64,000 bases of DNA from Rhyacophila brunnea. Lineage: Eukaryota > Arthropoda > Insecta > Trichoptera > Rhyacophilidae. Every line of letters starts with the position of its first letter. Positions within the stretch are counted from its first letter, which is position 1. The notes beneath the pieces were generated by a model, which was not told where the DNA came from, did not search any database, and saw nothing but the letters and a program-made list of their open reading frames with translations. Both the position numbers and the translations under genes were made by a program. Positions 1-10,997 of this stretch are shown in pieces. The DNA is taken from assembly GCA_022495005.1 (NCBI GenBank), contig JAGYXB010000366.1:62001-126000 (forward strand). The letters run 5' to 3'.

Positions 1-570
1 TTTTCTTACGAAATCAGTGTCGTTCCTATAAAAAATGACACCTTTACAAACACAAGTCAGCCGGGTCCAATTTAAATGCATGCCTACTATGCAATATCTA
101 ATCTAACCTACAAGTAGTGTCCGGTAACATTGCTCACGTGCCGGGCGTCTAAAGTTTGGCATTCTGGTTTATCCATAATATAGGCAAACATTTTTATATA
201 ATTTAAAAATGCATAATAAGTATTTAGATATCATAATATTAAGGTCTTACAAGGGTTCACGGAGATCAAACGGGTAAAACAACGTCAGTTTTTCCTTGTA
301 TTACTTATGCATAGTACAAGTCTGTCTTGGCTGAATAATAAAATGCTTGATCTGATAAATAGGTATGAAGGTATATAATTTTGAGTTTACAGTAAATAAT
401 AATAATAAATAAGTTTTTTTTTCGGAAAATTCCATAATTAATCAAAATATTTATCATAAATAATATAAAAAAGTTCTGAATCAATGGGTCAATCAGTCCG
501 AATCTGTGCCATGTCATGATACTAGAAACATGTCAGAATGAAAATGTTTTAGTGCTCCACTTACTTATCC
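1..570. other. AT-rich intergenic DNA, nothing recognised
   Basis: No coding region, RNA gene or repeat shared with the rest of the window was recognised. The only frame of note is a minus-strand frame of 70 codons at 305-517 made of low-complexity Ile/Tyr/Lys codons, which is expected in AT-rich noise. Confidence 0.5.
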
Positions 571-805
571 CAGGGCTCTAAATGGACCGGAGCGCACCGG
601 AGCGCCGTTCGGTTCATGAAATTGGTAAAATCAATGCCCCCGTCTTGTGAAGAAAATATTTTGACCATCCGAGCTAGATAGGCTATATAATAGAAAATCT
701 AATACACTTATTTTATAAAATACACATAAAATCTGATACCTATGTAAATATCTTCAGAAAATTGTCGAGCGCTCCGGTTCGTAAGCTTTTCCATTTCAAG
801 CGCTG
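571..805. mobile_element. Family B MITE (hAT-type), copy 1
   Basis: A 235-bp element beginning CAGGGCTCTAAATGGA and ending TCCATTTCAAGCGCTG, so the ends are imperfect inverted repeats. It is flanked by acttatcc (563-570) and acttgtcc (806-813), an 8-bp target-site duplication with one mismatch. A second copy of the same length lies at 41660-41894. CAG ends and 8-bp duplications are features of hAT-superfamily elements; the element has no coding capacity and would depend on a transposase elsewhere. Confidence 0.88.
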
Positions 806-813
806 ACTTGTCC

Positions 814-3350
814 CAAGACAAAGTCACAAGAGATTGATGTAGCAACCATGCATGTTGGTGCTTAAAAGTCTAGAAAATATCACTATACAAATGCAATATT
901 GCACCGTATATAACCTTACGGATTCTAGCATTAAATACCCTATTTTCTCCTGCCATTCTGACCACTTTCTGGCAGGCTACATTACCCTTCGAGGCGGCCA
1001 TCTTGGCGTGTTCGACGATTGCCAAGAACTGTGCTTAGATACTTAATTCTTTCAGATAAATATACTGTAGTTTGACCAATACAAATTGTATATGGACTTC
1101 AGCGAATACTAACCCTAGAACTTTACTTCAGAGGGATTGCTTCAGTTTTGATAGGAGCAAATATTAGCTTATTTAGTTTGCTATATATTCAAGTACATAG
1201 TTTAATAACTGCGTAGGCCATGATCGTGCATTGATTGATGCTTTTTTAAATTTACTAATTACTAATTAACGAAAAATTATTTTTGTAACATTCCAGCATG
1301 ATATTAAATTCACGACTTTAATATTAATAAATTTATCGATTGTGCAAGAATGTAATATTTAGTAAGTACAATATTTTACAAAAATTTCAACTCTGAGAAT
1401 ATTGAAATAATGAATTTTTATTAATTTTTTTATATATTGAAATATTGAATTTTTTAAATCAATGTTTCAACAACACTATTTTAATAAAAGTTGAGGTAAT
1501 AATCAATATTATAAAATTGATTTTTAGCAAAGTTCTATTGGAAATATACCGGAACTAAAAAAATTATATTATTGTAATGATTTAGTAGGCAAACGCTTTT
1601 ATTGTACTCAGGTAACTGTTCCGTAAAAATGTTCCGATGATCCGAAACCTTTAAAATTAGTTTATATACGAACGAGTTGCAATAATATATTATTGATAAA
1701 TAAATTTTTACAGAAATATATAAAGAAAAGTTGCTTTTATGGAATACAATATCAAGTTTTAGAATATATAGCGTTTTTAAATATATAACATTGTTTATAA
1801 AATATAATATCATATGTATGTCATAAATCTTCTTTACTCAATTAATAAACATGCAATCGGTAAGAAAAATCCTTGTGCCTTGAACGGAGATCTTAAAAAA
1901 GAACAAATACTTGATTAAATTCTATGATACGCATTATTTTAATCGACGCATTACTTTACAATATAGTCGAGAGCATAGAGGTATTGTCCTATAAATAATA
2001 TAATAAAAAAAAAAAAAAAAAAAAACTAGGAATACGAACGAATACCACAAAATCATATATTTGTAAAAAAAATAAAATTGGAAGTGGGCAGATCACAATG
2101 ATCTAAAAGTAGGTTGGCTCTCGTTTGTTACATTTGTAACAGAAAACATTTGTTACAAGTGATCGGTCAAATTACATATTTCAATTTACTCGCAACATGA
2201 CACTATCAATAAAATAAACTTTTTGCTACACGAGAAACGTGGAGTTTGATACCAATACTATACTACCATCTGGTATTGGTACAAAACCTCACGGAAATTA
2301 TATATTCGGTAAATTAAGAACAAATGCATACCATTCATTTCAATCCGGCTAAAGTGTGCAAAGTATTAGTAACCTGCTAAGAATTATACAATTTTAAAAG
2401 AAACACAACATGATTATCTTTTCTCGAATATGAAAATAGTTTGATGACAATATTAACATTAATATTGAATTTACAAGGTTTTAAAAATGTTTAATCGACT
2501 TTTCTACTCATTTCAAATATTGGAGCTAGCGGAAGAGAGAGTCCTAATACGGTTCTTCTTCTATTTATCCGTTATATTCATTATCAGAGGTCACCAATAT
2601 CATTGAATACAAAACATTATAGAACATGTTTACCTAGTTACATATGAAATAATAACATTATTTTAAAAGTTATGATTGGAAACGCTATTATAACGGACGC
2701 ATTCGCGACGTCAAAGTTGAATGTTATGCGTCCAGTGAATATTAAAATATCAAGCTATGTTATTTATCACGCGTGAGAATATTTTCTCGACACAACTTGA
2801 TTCGCATGAATGCATTGCTAATAATTTGCGTAATACACAATTACAATGCATGTCCACCTCCCCCTACACCATGCCATCATGCAGTATGATCAAAATAAAC
2901 TTCAGTTCAATCATCATTTTATTTAGAAGATACCTAAATATTATATTTTTTCCCAATTTAAAAAACGAATTAAGTTCCAAAATTATCGGCACAGTCATAT
3001 TGGTTACGAAAACCATTTTTTAGTCATATTAACCTATACAAGTTACAACGAAACAAGTTAGTACAGTTCCTAAATCTGCAAATTTTTTGAAATACAATTT
3101 CAAAATAACGTCAAAATTTCAATTGTCTTTTTTATTCGGGTAACTTTCCTCTGGAAAATTCCAACATTTTATGACATGACATTACAAGTAGTTTTGTTAC
3201 GTTTTTAAATAACGCTCTAAGTAAAAAAGGTAATGTCGTTTTTCGTGATTTTCTCAAAAATTACAAAATGTAATAAGATGGATTTCGGAAATAAACGACT
3301 AAATTTTAAATATCAATTCATTCTAGAAAAAAATATCTGGAAGTAAATCG
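814..3350. other. AT-rich intergenic DNA with a poly(A) run
   Basis: No gene or element was recognised over about 2.5 kb. There is an uninterrupted adenine run of roughly 20 bases near 2005-2026, which could be the tail of an old retroposon, but no recognisable body precedes it. Small frames here (1535-1813 minus, 2757-3023 plus) have low-complexity composition and no family resemblance that I can see. Confidence 0.5.
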
Positions 3351-3446
3351 TATATAATGTTAGTTTTAGGTATTGGTGGCGCTTTTTGCAGTAGATTGTA
3401 TAATTCTGAAGGTAATGTGGATTCCGCATCTAGGGGTGTAGGCGAA

Positions 3447-4001
3447 TTAACAGAATGCCAGACACTGACCTTTTATGATGTTGATGATGGCTCCGTGGTC
3501 TGGTTGCACTGTCACTCGCGCAGTATTGTATGTTTGGGTTACCCGGTGCGCCGCATTTGACGGTACACAGTTTATGGATGATATAATATGGGGTTGATGA
3601 ATGATTATATTAGGGTGTATAATTGATGGACACTCGGTAGTGTTAACGACGGCTAAGCTACCACGGAACCTGCAACACGACCGCTTACTTGATGGCATTC
3701 GAGCTAACTGAATGTTATTTGCATTACGGTCTATAATGACCCGTGACTGCCGGTCACTTGGTCTTGTGACAATAATACTGGGATTTGAGGAAGGTGGGAC
3801 TGGGAAGTAAGGATTACGGCCACCACAATTTGGTGCAACCAGGTATTTTAGTGTATTACAAATTAATAATCTTGGCATCAGTACTAGAGCTAGTAAAATA
3901 CTTTGTAATGAAGGTTTCAAAATCATTAAAAAATTCACAATGTTAATTATATTATAAAGCTGTATCAGTTCCACAATAGATTTCTGTATGCAAGGACGCA
4001 C
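3447..4001 (-). CDS. Uncharacterised ORF, possibly a secreted protein exon
   Basis: An uninterrupted minus-strand frame of 184 codons in a locally GC-richer patch. I do not recognise the family. Methionine 27 opens a segment that resembles a signal peptide (MILKPSLQ, then a leucine-rich core ILLALVLM), followed by a region with several cysteines, a CGGRNPYF stretch and Asn/Ile-rich sequence. The length is unusual for chance in this AT-rich window, and it overlaps no transposon family found here. It might be one exon of a larger gene or a decayed coding segment. The overlapping plus-strand frame at 3357-3560 is shorter and gives nothing recognisable. Confidence 0.28.
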   Translation of the reverse strand: MRPCIQKSIVELIQLYNIINIVNFLMILKPSLQSILLALVLMPRLLICNTLKYLVAPNCGGRNPYFPVPPSSNPSIIVTRPSDRQSRVIIDRNANNIQLARMPSSKRSCCRFRGSLAVVNTTECPSIIHPNIIIHQPHIISSINCVPSNAAHRVTQTYNTARVTVQPDHGAIINIIKGQCLAFC

Positions 4002-5287
4002 GGATGTTTTGATTATATATTATTGATACCTCCACGTTTATACGTGTATGGAGGACCCCTTAAGAGCAAATTACGAGCGAAGATATGGATGCCACATTCA
4101 TATTTCCTATAATCCGCCAAGCCAAGTATCCCTCTATCGCCGCTCGATGAATAAAATGATCTTTATTAATTAACTATAAATGTTGTTTCTTTTGGGCTCA
4201 ATTCTTCGAAATCGCTGTAACTTTCAACTACCTAGCAAAAAAAGGTGACCTGGACGACCCTTACGGTAAAACCTAGGCGAAGGCCAAGCATTCTGCTGCG
4301 GGCAAGAATGATAGAGAGGGGTGGACGTTCAGGGGTAGATTGAAAGGGACAGCGATAAAGCCAAAAAAGGAGACCTGGCCGTGGCACGCGGTAGGTGTTC
4401 AGGCTGGCGCGGCAGTAAGATCCCGCCTTCGATCACCGACGGGCTTCGTGACCCGCTTCGAGTCGACTTTGTGAAAAAAATATAATTTGTCCTGTTTTTA
4501 CCTACTTTCTTTGAAAACGATTTCTGTATCGACAGGAAGCTATCCGGTTAGAGTTCACGTGTTACGTACGTGGAAGGATTAGATCCTTAATTTTTTAATT
4601 GCCGCAGTCCACGGCGCTTATCAATAATAAATTTAGGACTGTTGTGAAATTATTAATGCGTGTTGATATTGTGTTGTGTATGTAACTTTCTGTGAACCCA
4701 AACTGTTAATAATAAAACTTTCGGCAAAGATTTGTGCTACGAACAACATGTGTTTCCCTTTGAATGTCTACCATCATCAACTGTCAAACCTGCATCTTTA
4801 CCTAACCTAACCTAACCTTACACTGAACGTGCTCTACCCAAACACAAAACCCAGCTTCAATTGACCGCCCTAAACAATTTAAATCACTGAGCTAGTCGAA
4901 GGATGGAAGCTGGTCGTGTGTCCCACGTGCCGACTGACGGCACGCTACCAAGGGCGTTACCGACGCCCGGTTGACCGGTGAGCTGAGTGCGGAGGTCGGA
5001 TCGGGCTGTGCGGCCCCGACTCCCCTCCTGCCGGGACTTCCGGGGTGTCATTATGATCATACAACTTTGATAAATTCAAGAAATTTGCCCCAAATTTTCT
5101 TCTGGGTATGCTGCCATCAATACAATCTTTGTCCACGCAAAGACCGATTTTTATTTCAATACTTTTCAATGAACATCTGCTTGAATATAGTCTTCTAATA
5201 GAAGGCTTCCATACTATAAAAAAATATTTTCTTAATACCAATATTATAATCAGCAATCTTCATGCTATGCTAATCATACGACACCAG
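4002..5287. other. Unassigned DNA with two GC-rich patches and CCTAA units
   Basis: Two GC-rich stretches stand out from the AT-rich background: about 4210-4470 and about 4905-5045. Neither gives a long frame or a recognisable product. Three CCTAA units (4801-4818), the complement of the insect telomere repeat TTAGG, lie between them. No inverted-repeat boundaries were found, so the element type is unknown. Confidence 0.4.
4801..4818. repeat. Short interstitial CCTAA (TTAGG) repeat
   Basis: About three and a half consecutive CCTAA units, ending in a diverged ccttac. The unit is the complement of the canonical insect telomere repeat TTAGG. The run is far too short for a telomere and is interstitial. 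Confidence 0.7.
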
Positions 5288-5467
5288 GCGGCTCTCGTGG
5301 TGTAGTGCGTAAGACGTAGGCCTTACATCAGGGAACTCCAAGTTTGATCCCGATGATGACACAATATTGTCATATATATTGTTATGTCAAATCCTGGGTG
5401 TTTGTTACTGTACGAAAAAGCAGGGATGGGGCATGGTTATGTAATAATAATAATAAAAAAAAAAATC
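5288..5467 (+). mobile_element. tRNA-derived SINE
   Basis: The first 70 bases look like a tRNA-derived Pol III promoter: an A-box-like tggtgtagtgcg about 10 bases in, and a B-box-like gtttgatccc about 50 bases later. The body runs on for about 100 bases and ends in an (AAT)n then poly(A) tail at 5442-5467. This layout (tRNA head, short unrelated body, A-rich tail) is diagnostic of a SINE. No clear target-site duplication was found and no second copy was seen in the window, so the precise 5' end is uncertain. Confidence 0.68.
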
Positions 5468-5674
5468 ACATACATGGAATGTTCACGATGCTGTATATAT
5501 TATAATTAAAATATTATTTTAATGGTAACAAAAGGATGAAATATTTTTTTATTAAAATGGTGTAAAGTAATAATTTGTAATGTATGTATAATGGATACTT
5601 GTCTTGTATGTCTGGATAATGGTGTTACAACCTATCTATCATATATATATCAATTAATAAAACAACCTTTAAAG

Positions 5675-6139
5675 CAGTGTTTCCCAACGTTATTCATGCC
5701 CCACTTCAACGCTTCAAAAATCTCCATCATCTCCTATCAAAATTTCATAGTTAGCTAAAAAATTCTGAAAAAAATGAATTTATTGTTTCAAATAAATATT
5801 GTACATAGGCAATACTATTTTTAACTTTTACTTTCGTTAGTAAGTACCTATGTATATTATATTAGATGTTCATACAACTCGGAAGAAATTAGTGCGATCC
5901 TTGTGCTTGATGCGAGCTGCAAAGAGTTTTTATGTGAGGTACTAATTTAGTCAATTCAAATCTTGAATCTCCACAGTTTGTGATATCAAAACGACAGTCA
6001 GGTTGCAATATCAAAAAAAAATTTGCAAAAATACGTTTTTTAACAAAAAAATGTACCAAATATTAATGATTTGCACATTGCCCCCCAAAACATTCAAATT
6101 GTCCCCCAGTGGGACGTACGCCCACGTTGGGAAACACTG
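5675..6139. mobile_element. Non-autonomous hAT element, perfect 8-bp TSD
   Basis: A 465-bp element with perfect 16-bp terminal inverted repeats, CAGTGTTTCCCAACGT and ACGTTGGGAAACACTG. It is bounded by ctttaaag on both sides (5667-5674 and 6140-6147), a perfect 8-bp duplication. The ends and duplication length are typical of the hAT superfamily. No transposase is encoded. It lies about 170 bp upstream of the TATA box of the cysteine-rich peptide gene, so it could have contributed upstream regulatory sequence. Confidence 0.92.
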
Positions 6140-6309
6140 CTTTAAAGTATAATATAATTTATAATTATCTCACTTTCTATACTAATTGCTATTCAAGAAA
6201 ATGTTCAATACGATGAGAAGAAAAAGAGGTATGGAATATATGACATTGTTACATATGTCAACAAAAAAAAATATTCTCTCCGATTGAAAAACAGTGGTAG
6301 GTTTTACAC

Positions 6310-6317
6310 TATATAAG
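6310..6317 (+). promoter_or_regulatory. TATA box of the cysteine-rich peptide gene
   Basis: The sequence TATATAAG lies 94 bases upstream of the start codon at 6404. A transcription start about 30 bases downstream would give a 5' leader of roughly 60 bases. This fits a small, strongly expressed secreted-peptide gene; the start site itself is an inference. Confidence 0.6.
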
Positions 6318-6403
6318 ATCGCTGCGTTGAAATATTTATTTATATTCTCCTCGCAGTTTGATGTTTTAATACATTGAAAACTAACTTGTCTGACTTTATC
6401 AAA

Positions 6404-7748
6404 ATGAAATTTGTATTTGTCATCGCATTAATTGCCACGGCAGCAGTTTGCAATGCCTCTGCTAATCCGACTAATTGCGTACCGCCTGTGGCACCTATAG
6501 TCATATTACCTGGTAAGTAAACAAAATACATTTTATTTTCTTTCGACTATCTATCTATCTATCTAATTTTTGTACCATAGTTTGAATTTTGTGTAAACGT
6601 AAAAAAACATTCTTTTTTTTTGTCAATGTAAATTTTTGTTGATAATAAATTTGATGAATTAGGGATTAAAAAGACAATTCAGTGGTGTACACGTGTGAAG
6701 ACACTTCTGAGAAATATGTATGCTAAAAAAATGTACTAACATTATATAATCTTATAAATTAAGTACCTATTTGTTGAATAAAAAAAGTGGTTCAATTTAA
6801 ATTTTCTTATAATAATATCTAAATAAAATAAATTGTATCAAATAATGGCAGTGAATGTATTTGTGCATCCAATCATCGCCTTCGATTCTACATGTTATAT
6901 ACTTTATTACGCATTTTGGCTAAAATATAAAATATTATATAAAAGGTGTTTGCGACGATCACATAGCAGGTTGTTGAACGTCAAATGTTGAAACAAAACA
7001 AGTCAACAATTTCTCTTTTTTTCTTTCTTATAACATGTATAACTTTTCAAAACGAAATGACATTCTACAAAAATAATTATTGCCGTTCTTGCTTCCAGAT
7101 TATTAAAATGCTGTTCAATGATCACATAAGTACAATCACCGCTTTATACATTTCTTTTTAAAATAATTTATCTTATATTTGCTGGAATTTGATGAAAAAT
7201 ATTACTAACATAAAAACCTGGAGAAAAGTTCACATTGATAATAAAAGAATTTTATTGATTACAATATTACTTACATTATATATATATAAATATATATAAT
7301 AGGTAGTGGGTACTGTTTCGAATATCAAACCTCATTATAACATAATTAAGGCCCAATTTTTACCCACTCTCAAGAGGATAAACTTTTTATCTAAAAATAA
7401 ACGAGCCTGCCTACAAAATTTTTATTCAGTGAAATTACAAAAAATGCACAATTATTTGTTCTCAATGCTAATGTTGTCGATATCCGACTATACTTTATGA
7501 CACTCCTACTTTATTCTGAGTTTCCCGACGGTGCTGGACATTCTGGCTGGTATCGATCTCGGTTCGTCACTAGTGTTAATCGACCCTTTGGCATTTGCAA
7601 TATGTTAATAATTTTTCAAATTTATTGAACCGCTAAATTCTTTTTTACAGGTCCATGCTCAGCAGCGGCATGTACTGCAGCATGTCCTCCACCTGCTCCC
7701 GCTGGTCCGGCGCCAGTTTGCATCGGCAATCTTTGTAAGTGTCGGTAA
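6404..7748 (+). CDS. Small secreted cysteine-rich peptide (two exons: 6404-6512, 7651-7748)
   Basis: Exon 1 ends at a gtaagt donor (6513) and exon 2 follows a pyrimidine-rich ttttttacag acceptor (7641-7650); joined they encode 68 residues with a TAA stop at 7746. Residues 1-20 form a clear signal peptide (MKFVFVIALIATAAVC, then NASA). The mature part of about 48 residues is Pro/Ala-rich and has seven cysteines (25, 39, 44, 48, 60, 65, 67). CxxxC at 44-48 and CxC at 65-67 match the spacing of cysteine-stabilised alpha-beta (defensin-like) folds, though the Pro-rich linker between 48 and 60 is unusual. AATAAA signals lie just after the stop. It could be a salivary, haemolymph or bacteriocyte peptide; the sequence alone does not say which. 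A gtaagt right after the CxC region is a possible alternative donor. Confidence 0.8.
6513..7650 (+). other. Intron of the cysteine-rich peptide gene
   Basis: A GT-AG intron of 1138 bases in phase 1, splitting a glycine codon exactly between the signal-peptide exon and the cysteine-rich exon. It is AT-rich, holds a CTAT microsatellite near 6547-6567, and contains no recognised element. Confidence 0.75.
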
Positions 7749-7773
7749 TAAATGTGTGTTCCAATAAATGTGA
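7749..7773 (+). terminator. Polyadenylation signals after the peptide gene
   Basis: An AATAAA overlaps the stop codon region (about 7747-7752) and a second AATAAA follows about 15 bases later (7763-7768). Together they support ending the gene at the TAA of exon 2 instead of using the gtaagt that spans its last codons as a donor. Confidence 0.6.
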
Positions 7774-9283
7774 AATTGTGCACAAAAATGCGTTTAGGTA
7801 ATTAAAAATAATGCTTCCTCTTCACATTGGCTCAAGTCAGTTAAATGTTAGTGATCATGTGGTGCTTACACTTTAAAAGGGAGACATACGCGATGGTCGG
7901 TAAATATTTTCCATCTATCGACAAAGTATTGGTTTCTTTATACACATTAAAGAGCGCCAACATTCGCTTTGGTTAGGTCTTTGTGAAGGGGCAGCATAAC
8001 ACTTTAGCAAATAATAACAAATCTGAGTGGAATCATACAATATTACTGCGTTAATACTGTGGCCAATACTAAACGAATAAATAATTTTCTGTAAAAATAA
8101 CTGCCAAATAAAAATATCAATGTTATTAAAAATTTGTGTTAAATATTTTCACCCTACCTCAATACATATCCGCAGAAAGAACAACATATTTAAGGAAAAC
8201 GACCTACATGAATGAGTTTTAACATTAAGAACACATAATATTTATTATACTAATATAAACATGTCATCAAAAGAGAGCTAATTACCGTTAATGGATAACA
8301 CACAATATCACGGGAGATGGACATTATTTTCTGGCATAATGTAAACTTATCAATTTAAATTAAAATTTGGAAATTTTGGTTTGGGGCCTACTTTATTACG
8401 ATACATAATATGTTGCCGTTGATGCGGGTGACACAGGAAATTGTATATGATATATAAAAAAAATAGTAAATAAAATGATGCTAGAAATTATAAAATCTAA
8501 TCCATACACAGAAAACCTTTTCTTATGTATTACAATAAAAACAATCAAAAGTATCGTAGCAGCCCATCTGATATAAATATAGTAAATAATTCAGTGGTAA
8601 TGTATTTCATATATTTGGTATTTTATTATAGTTCAGCATATCTAGTCTTAATAATAATTATATAAAAAAAGTTAGAACAACGTTCACATCTACGGATTAT
8701 CTGAAATCGTAGAATTTTACTTGGACGAATTTTACTTGGTGAACGTCCACCAATCACCATGTCTCCCGATCAAACTTAGGGTCGGACCGACTTTCAAAAG
8801 CTCTTCCCTCTTAATCATCATTTATCGAGGAACCCCCAGAGGATGTGAAAGGTGTTCTTCAATTGACCACAAAGACAAGTCAGAGATTCTTGTAGGTATG
8901 TCGAGCTCACAAAACTTGGATGCAAAACATCCATCTCCGAGTTCAAATTAATTGAAACACATCGAAAGTAGAGCATTTCGACCCAATTAACCCATTTGCT
9001 GCAGACCGTTTAATTATTATTTAATTACCACATTAACATGCTAATTATATCTAATGGGCATCTGATGGGCAATGTATCTATTAAGGGAATTCCACAAAAA
9101 AAAAATAATGAATATTCTAATTAAAAAATATTTCTATACAATAGCTAGGAGAATAATAAATTTTAAATAAAATAATAAATATTCGACATGTTCTCATTTT
9201 CCTCGTTGCTCCAGCCAAAAACAGAAAACCAATTCTGTATGGCATATAGGTTATTGTGATCGTAATAGTAAGTACACACGCAC
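7774..9283. other. AT-rich intergenic DNA, nothing certain
   Basis: No gene recognised. A frame of 76 codons at 8721-8951 has no recognisable family. The stretch 8995-9065 resembles 19555-19630 (both contain tttaatta runs followed by aacatgctaattatat), so it is probably part of an old dispersed repeat. Confidence 0.4.
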
Positions 9284-9607
9284 GTTCTTGCTCGATGGTT
9301 ATATGCTCATTTCAACATGTCTCAACGTGTGAACCATCTGGCTCGATGGTTTTTTGTTCAACATCGAACAAATTGCGCTTTCCGAAAAGATTGAAGGTCC
9401 GTAATTCTTGCTCGATATAATTTGAGTTAGGGAGTGAGGACGCACCGGTAAGGCTCGTGAGGCCTTACTCTCACTCGTGGTCGAAGTTGTGGCGGTGCGT
9501 CGGTGGCCTCACAGTGTCTTGTGTTGAGTTGATCGACTGTGTAGGCGCAACGACGAGCATGCTTCCAAGCTAACATGCTCGATCGAGCAAAACCGTCGAG
9601 CAAGAAC
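9284..9607. mobile_element. MITE with GTTCTTGCTCGA inverted ends
   Basis: The interval opens with gttcttgctcgatggtt and closes with the near-exact complement aaccgtcgagcaagaac, with further GCTCGA motifs inside. The interior is GC-richer than its surroundings. No coding capacity was seen. The exact ends and target duplication could not be fixed, so the superfamily is not assigned. Confidence 0.6.
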
Positions 9608-10294
9608 TACGTGGGAACTAGGTTTAAGGTTATTGTTCTAATTAAGCATAGTGTTGTCCCAATTAAGCGATGTAAATTACTGTTAGTTCCATGGTTTAGT
9701 TTCCGTTCCTTGAAATTTTGCATAACTAAGCGGCTACCTCAATTAACCGGTAGCCCAATTAAGCGGAATCGTATGTATTGAATTGACAATTTTTAATAGT
9801 CGCACAACGCGTACGTAGAAGGTAGTACTATTTACATGTTTAACCTCTGTGACCCTCTTATAATACCAAAATATAATATCAATACTTAAATTATTATTAT
9901 TTATGTCATTATTTATAAACCAAATTCCTTGTTAAGGTGAAGTCTTTACTGAGCCTTTTTTAAAGGGGCACCTAGCGGAAAAATTTGATGCTTGCAATTT
10001 GAGACATTTTTTTGATAATTTACAATTTCAACTGTATTAATTAATGAATATGTATCTGAAAACAGTAAAAAGATAAATATCTTTTATTTTAAGTCAAAGA
10101 TAAATCAACAATTTACGAAAAATGTTATAAAATGTGAATTTGTTGCAGGGTCTCACGTTATTATTACATACTATTTTATAGTCATATTTATTATTAAATT
10201 TAGTTTTCTATTTTTTAAAGTAGAGATATCTGACTAATTTATAGTTTTAATATTTTTATTTTATTTAAAAAAAAACATCGATTTTTATAAAAAT
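9608..10294. other. Spaced AATTAAGCG motifs, then AT-rich DNA
   Basis: Between about 9636 and 9768 the motif AATTAAGCG (with variants aactaagcgg and aattaaccgg) recurs about five times. The remainder to 10294 is AT-rich and unassigned. Confidence 0.35.
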
Positions 10295-10410
10295 ATAAAT
10301 GTGTATAACTGAAATCCTTTTCATTTATATCAAATCGAGCTTCAATATTGGGACCATACCCAAATAAGATTTGATATAAATAAAAAGGATTTCAAGTTAT
10401 ACACATTTAT
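10295..10410. repeat. Inverted repeat (40-bp arms)
   Basis: The left arm (about 10295-10335) and right arm (about 10369-10410) are complementary over about 40 bases with few mismatches: the left contains gtgtataactgaaatcc and the right ggatttcaagttatacac. The loop is about 33 bases. It lies just upstream of a hAT transposase remnant and may be part of that element. Confidence 0.7.
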
Positions 10411-10455
10411 ATCCAGCCAACGAAAAAACGCAGTCCCAATGATCTACCCCATTCT

Positions 10456-10997
10456 GTGATATGCATTGAAGTATGCGACATTATAGTGGGCCAAGTGAAA
10501 GATCGTTTCGAATATAAAGGTCATTTAGTAATAGCCAAATTGTTTTTAGTGAAAAGTTCCGGGATTATCATACAAATTTTCCAACTACAGATTTTAATAC
10601 GGTTACCTCATTATACGACATTATTGACAAATTTAAAGTTAAAAATGAACTAATAGTCTTACACAGTAGAGAAGATTTTTACGTTACTGATGAAGCATTA
10701 TCGATACTTCAACTTTTCACTAATAATAATTTACTGGAAGTATTTAGCGAAAGTGTAACCCTATTAAAAATATTTCGTACAATTCCGATGAATTCAGTGG
10801 AAAGTGAGCGTTGTTTCTCAACTTTGAAGAGGGTTAAGTCACTTTTGAGAAAAAACATGTCTCAAGGCAGGCTAAATGCTCTTGCGATGTTAAGTATAGA
10901 AAAACAATTGATATCGTCAATACCAAACTTTATTATTCGTGTTATCGATGTGCTTTCAAAATCCAAGGATCGGAGGATAGACTTCTTGCATAAATAG
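10456..10997 (+). pseudogene. hAT transposase remnant, C-terminal dimerisation domain
   Basis: The frame ending at 10997 carries the hAT C-terminal dimerisation signature: NSVESERCFSTLKRVKS followed by LNALAMLSIEKQ. The same frame is open upstream to about 10620 and reads as ordinary hAT sequence (YDIIDKFKVKNELIVLH). The section before that lies in another frame, so there is at least one frameshift, and the catalytic core is missing. The closest type I recognise is the ZMYM1-like/hAT group found as many copies in aphids. It is an inactive remnant. Confidence 0.8.

Noticed and set aside
2001..2026. Retroposon tail
   Set aside because: Poly(A) run is present but no recognisable body or target duplication; may be a simple repeat.
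5288..5360. Functional tRNA gene
   Set aside because: A- and B-box-like sequences exist, but no clover-leaf could be closed and an A-tailed body follows, as in a SINE.
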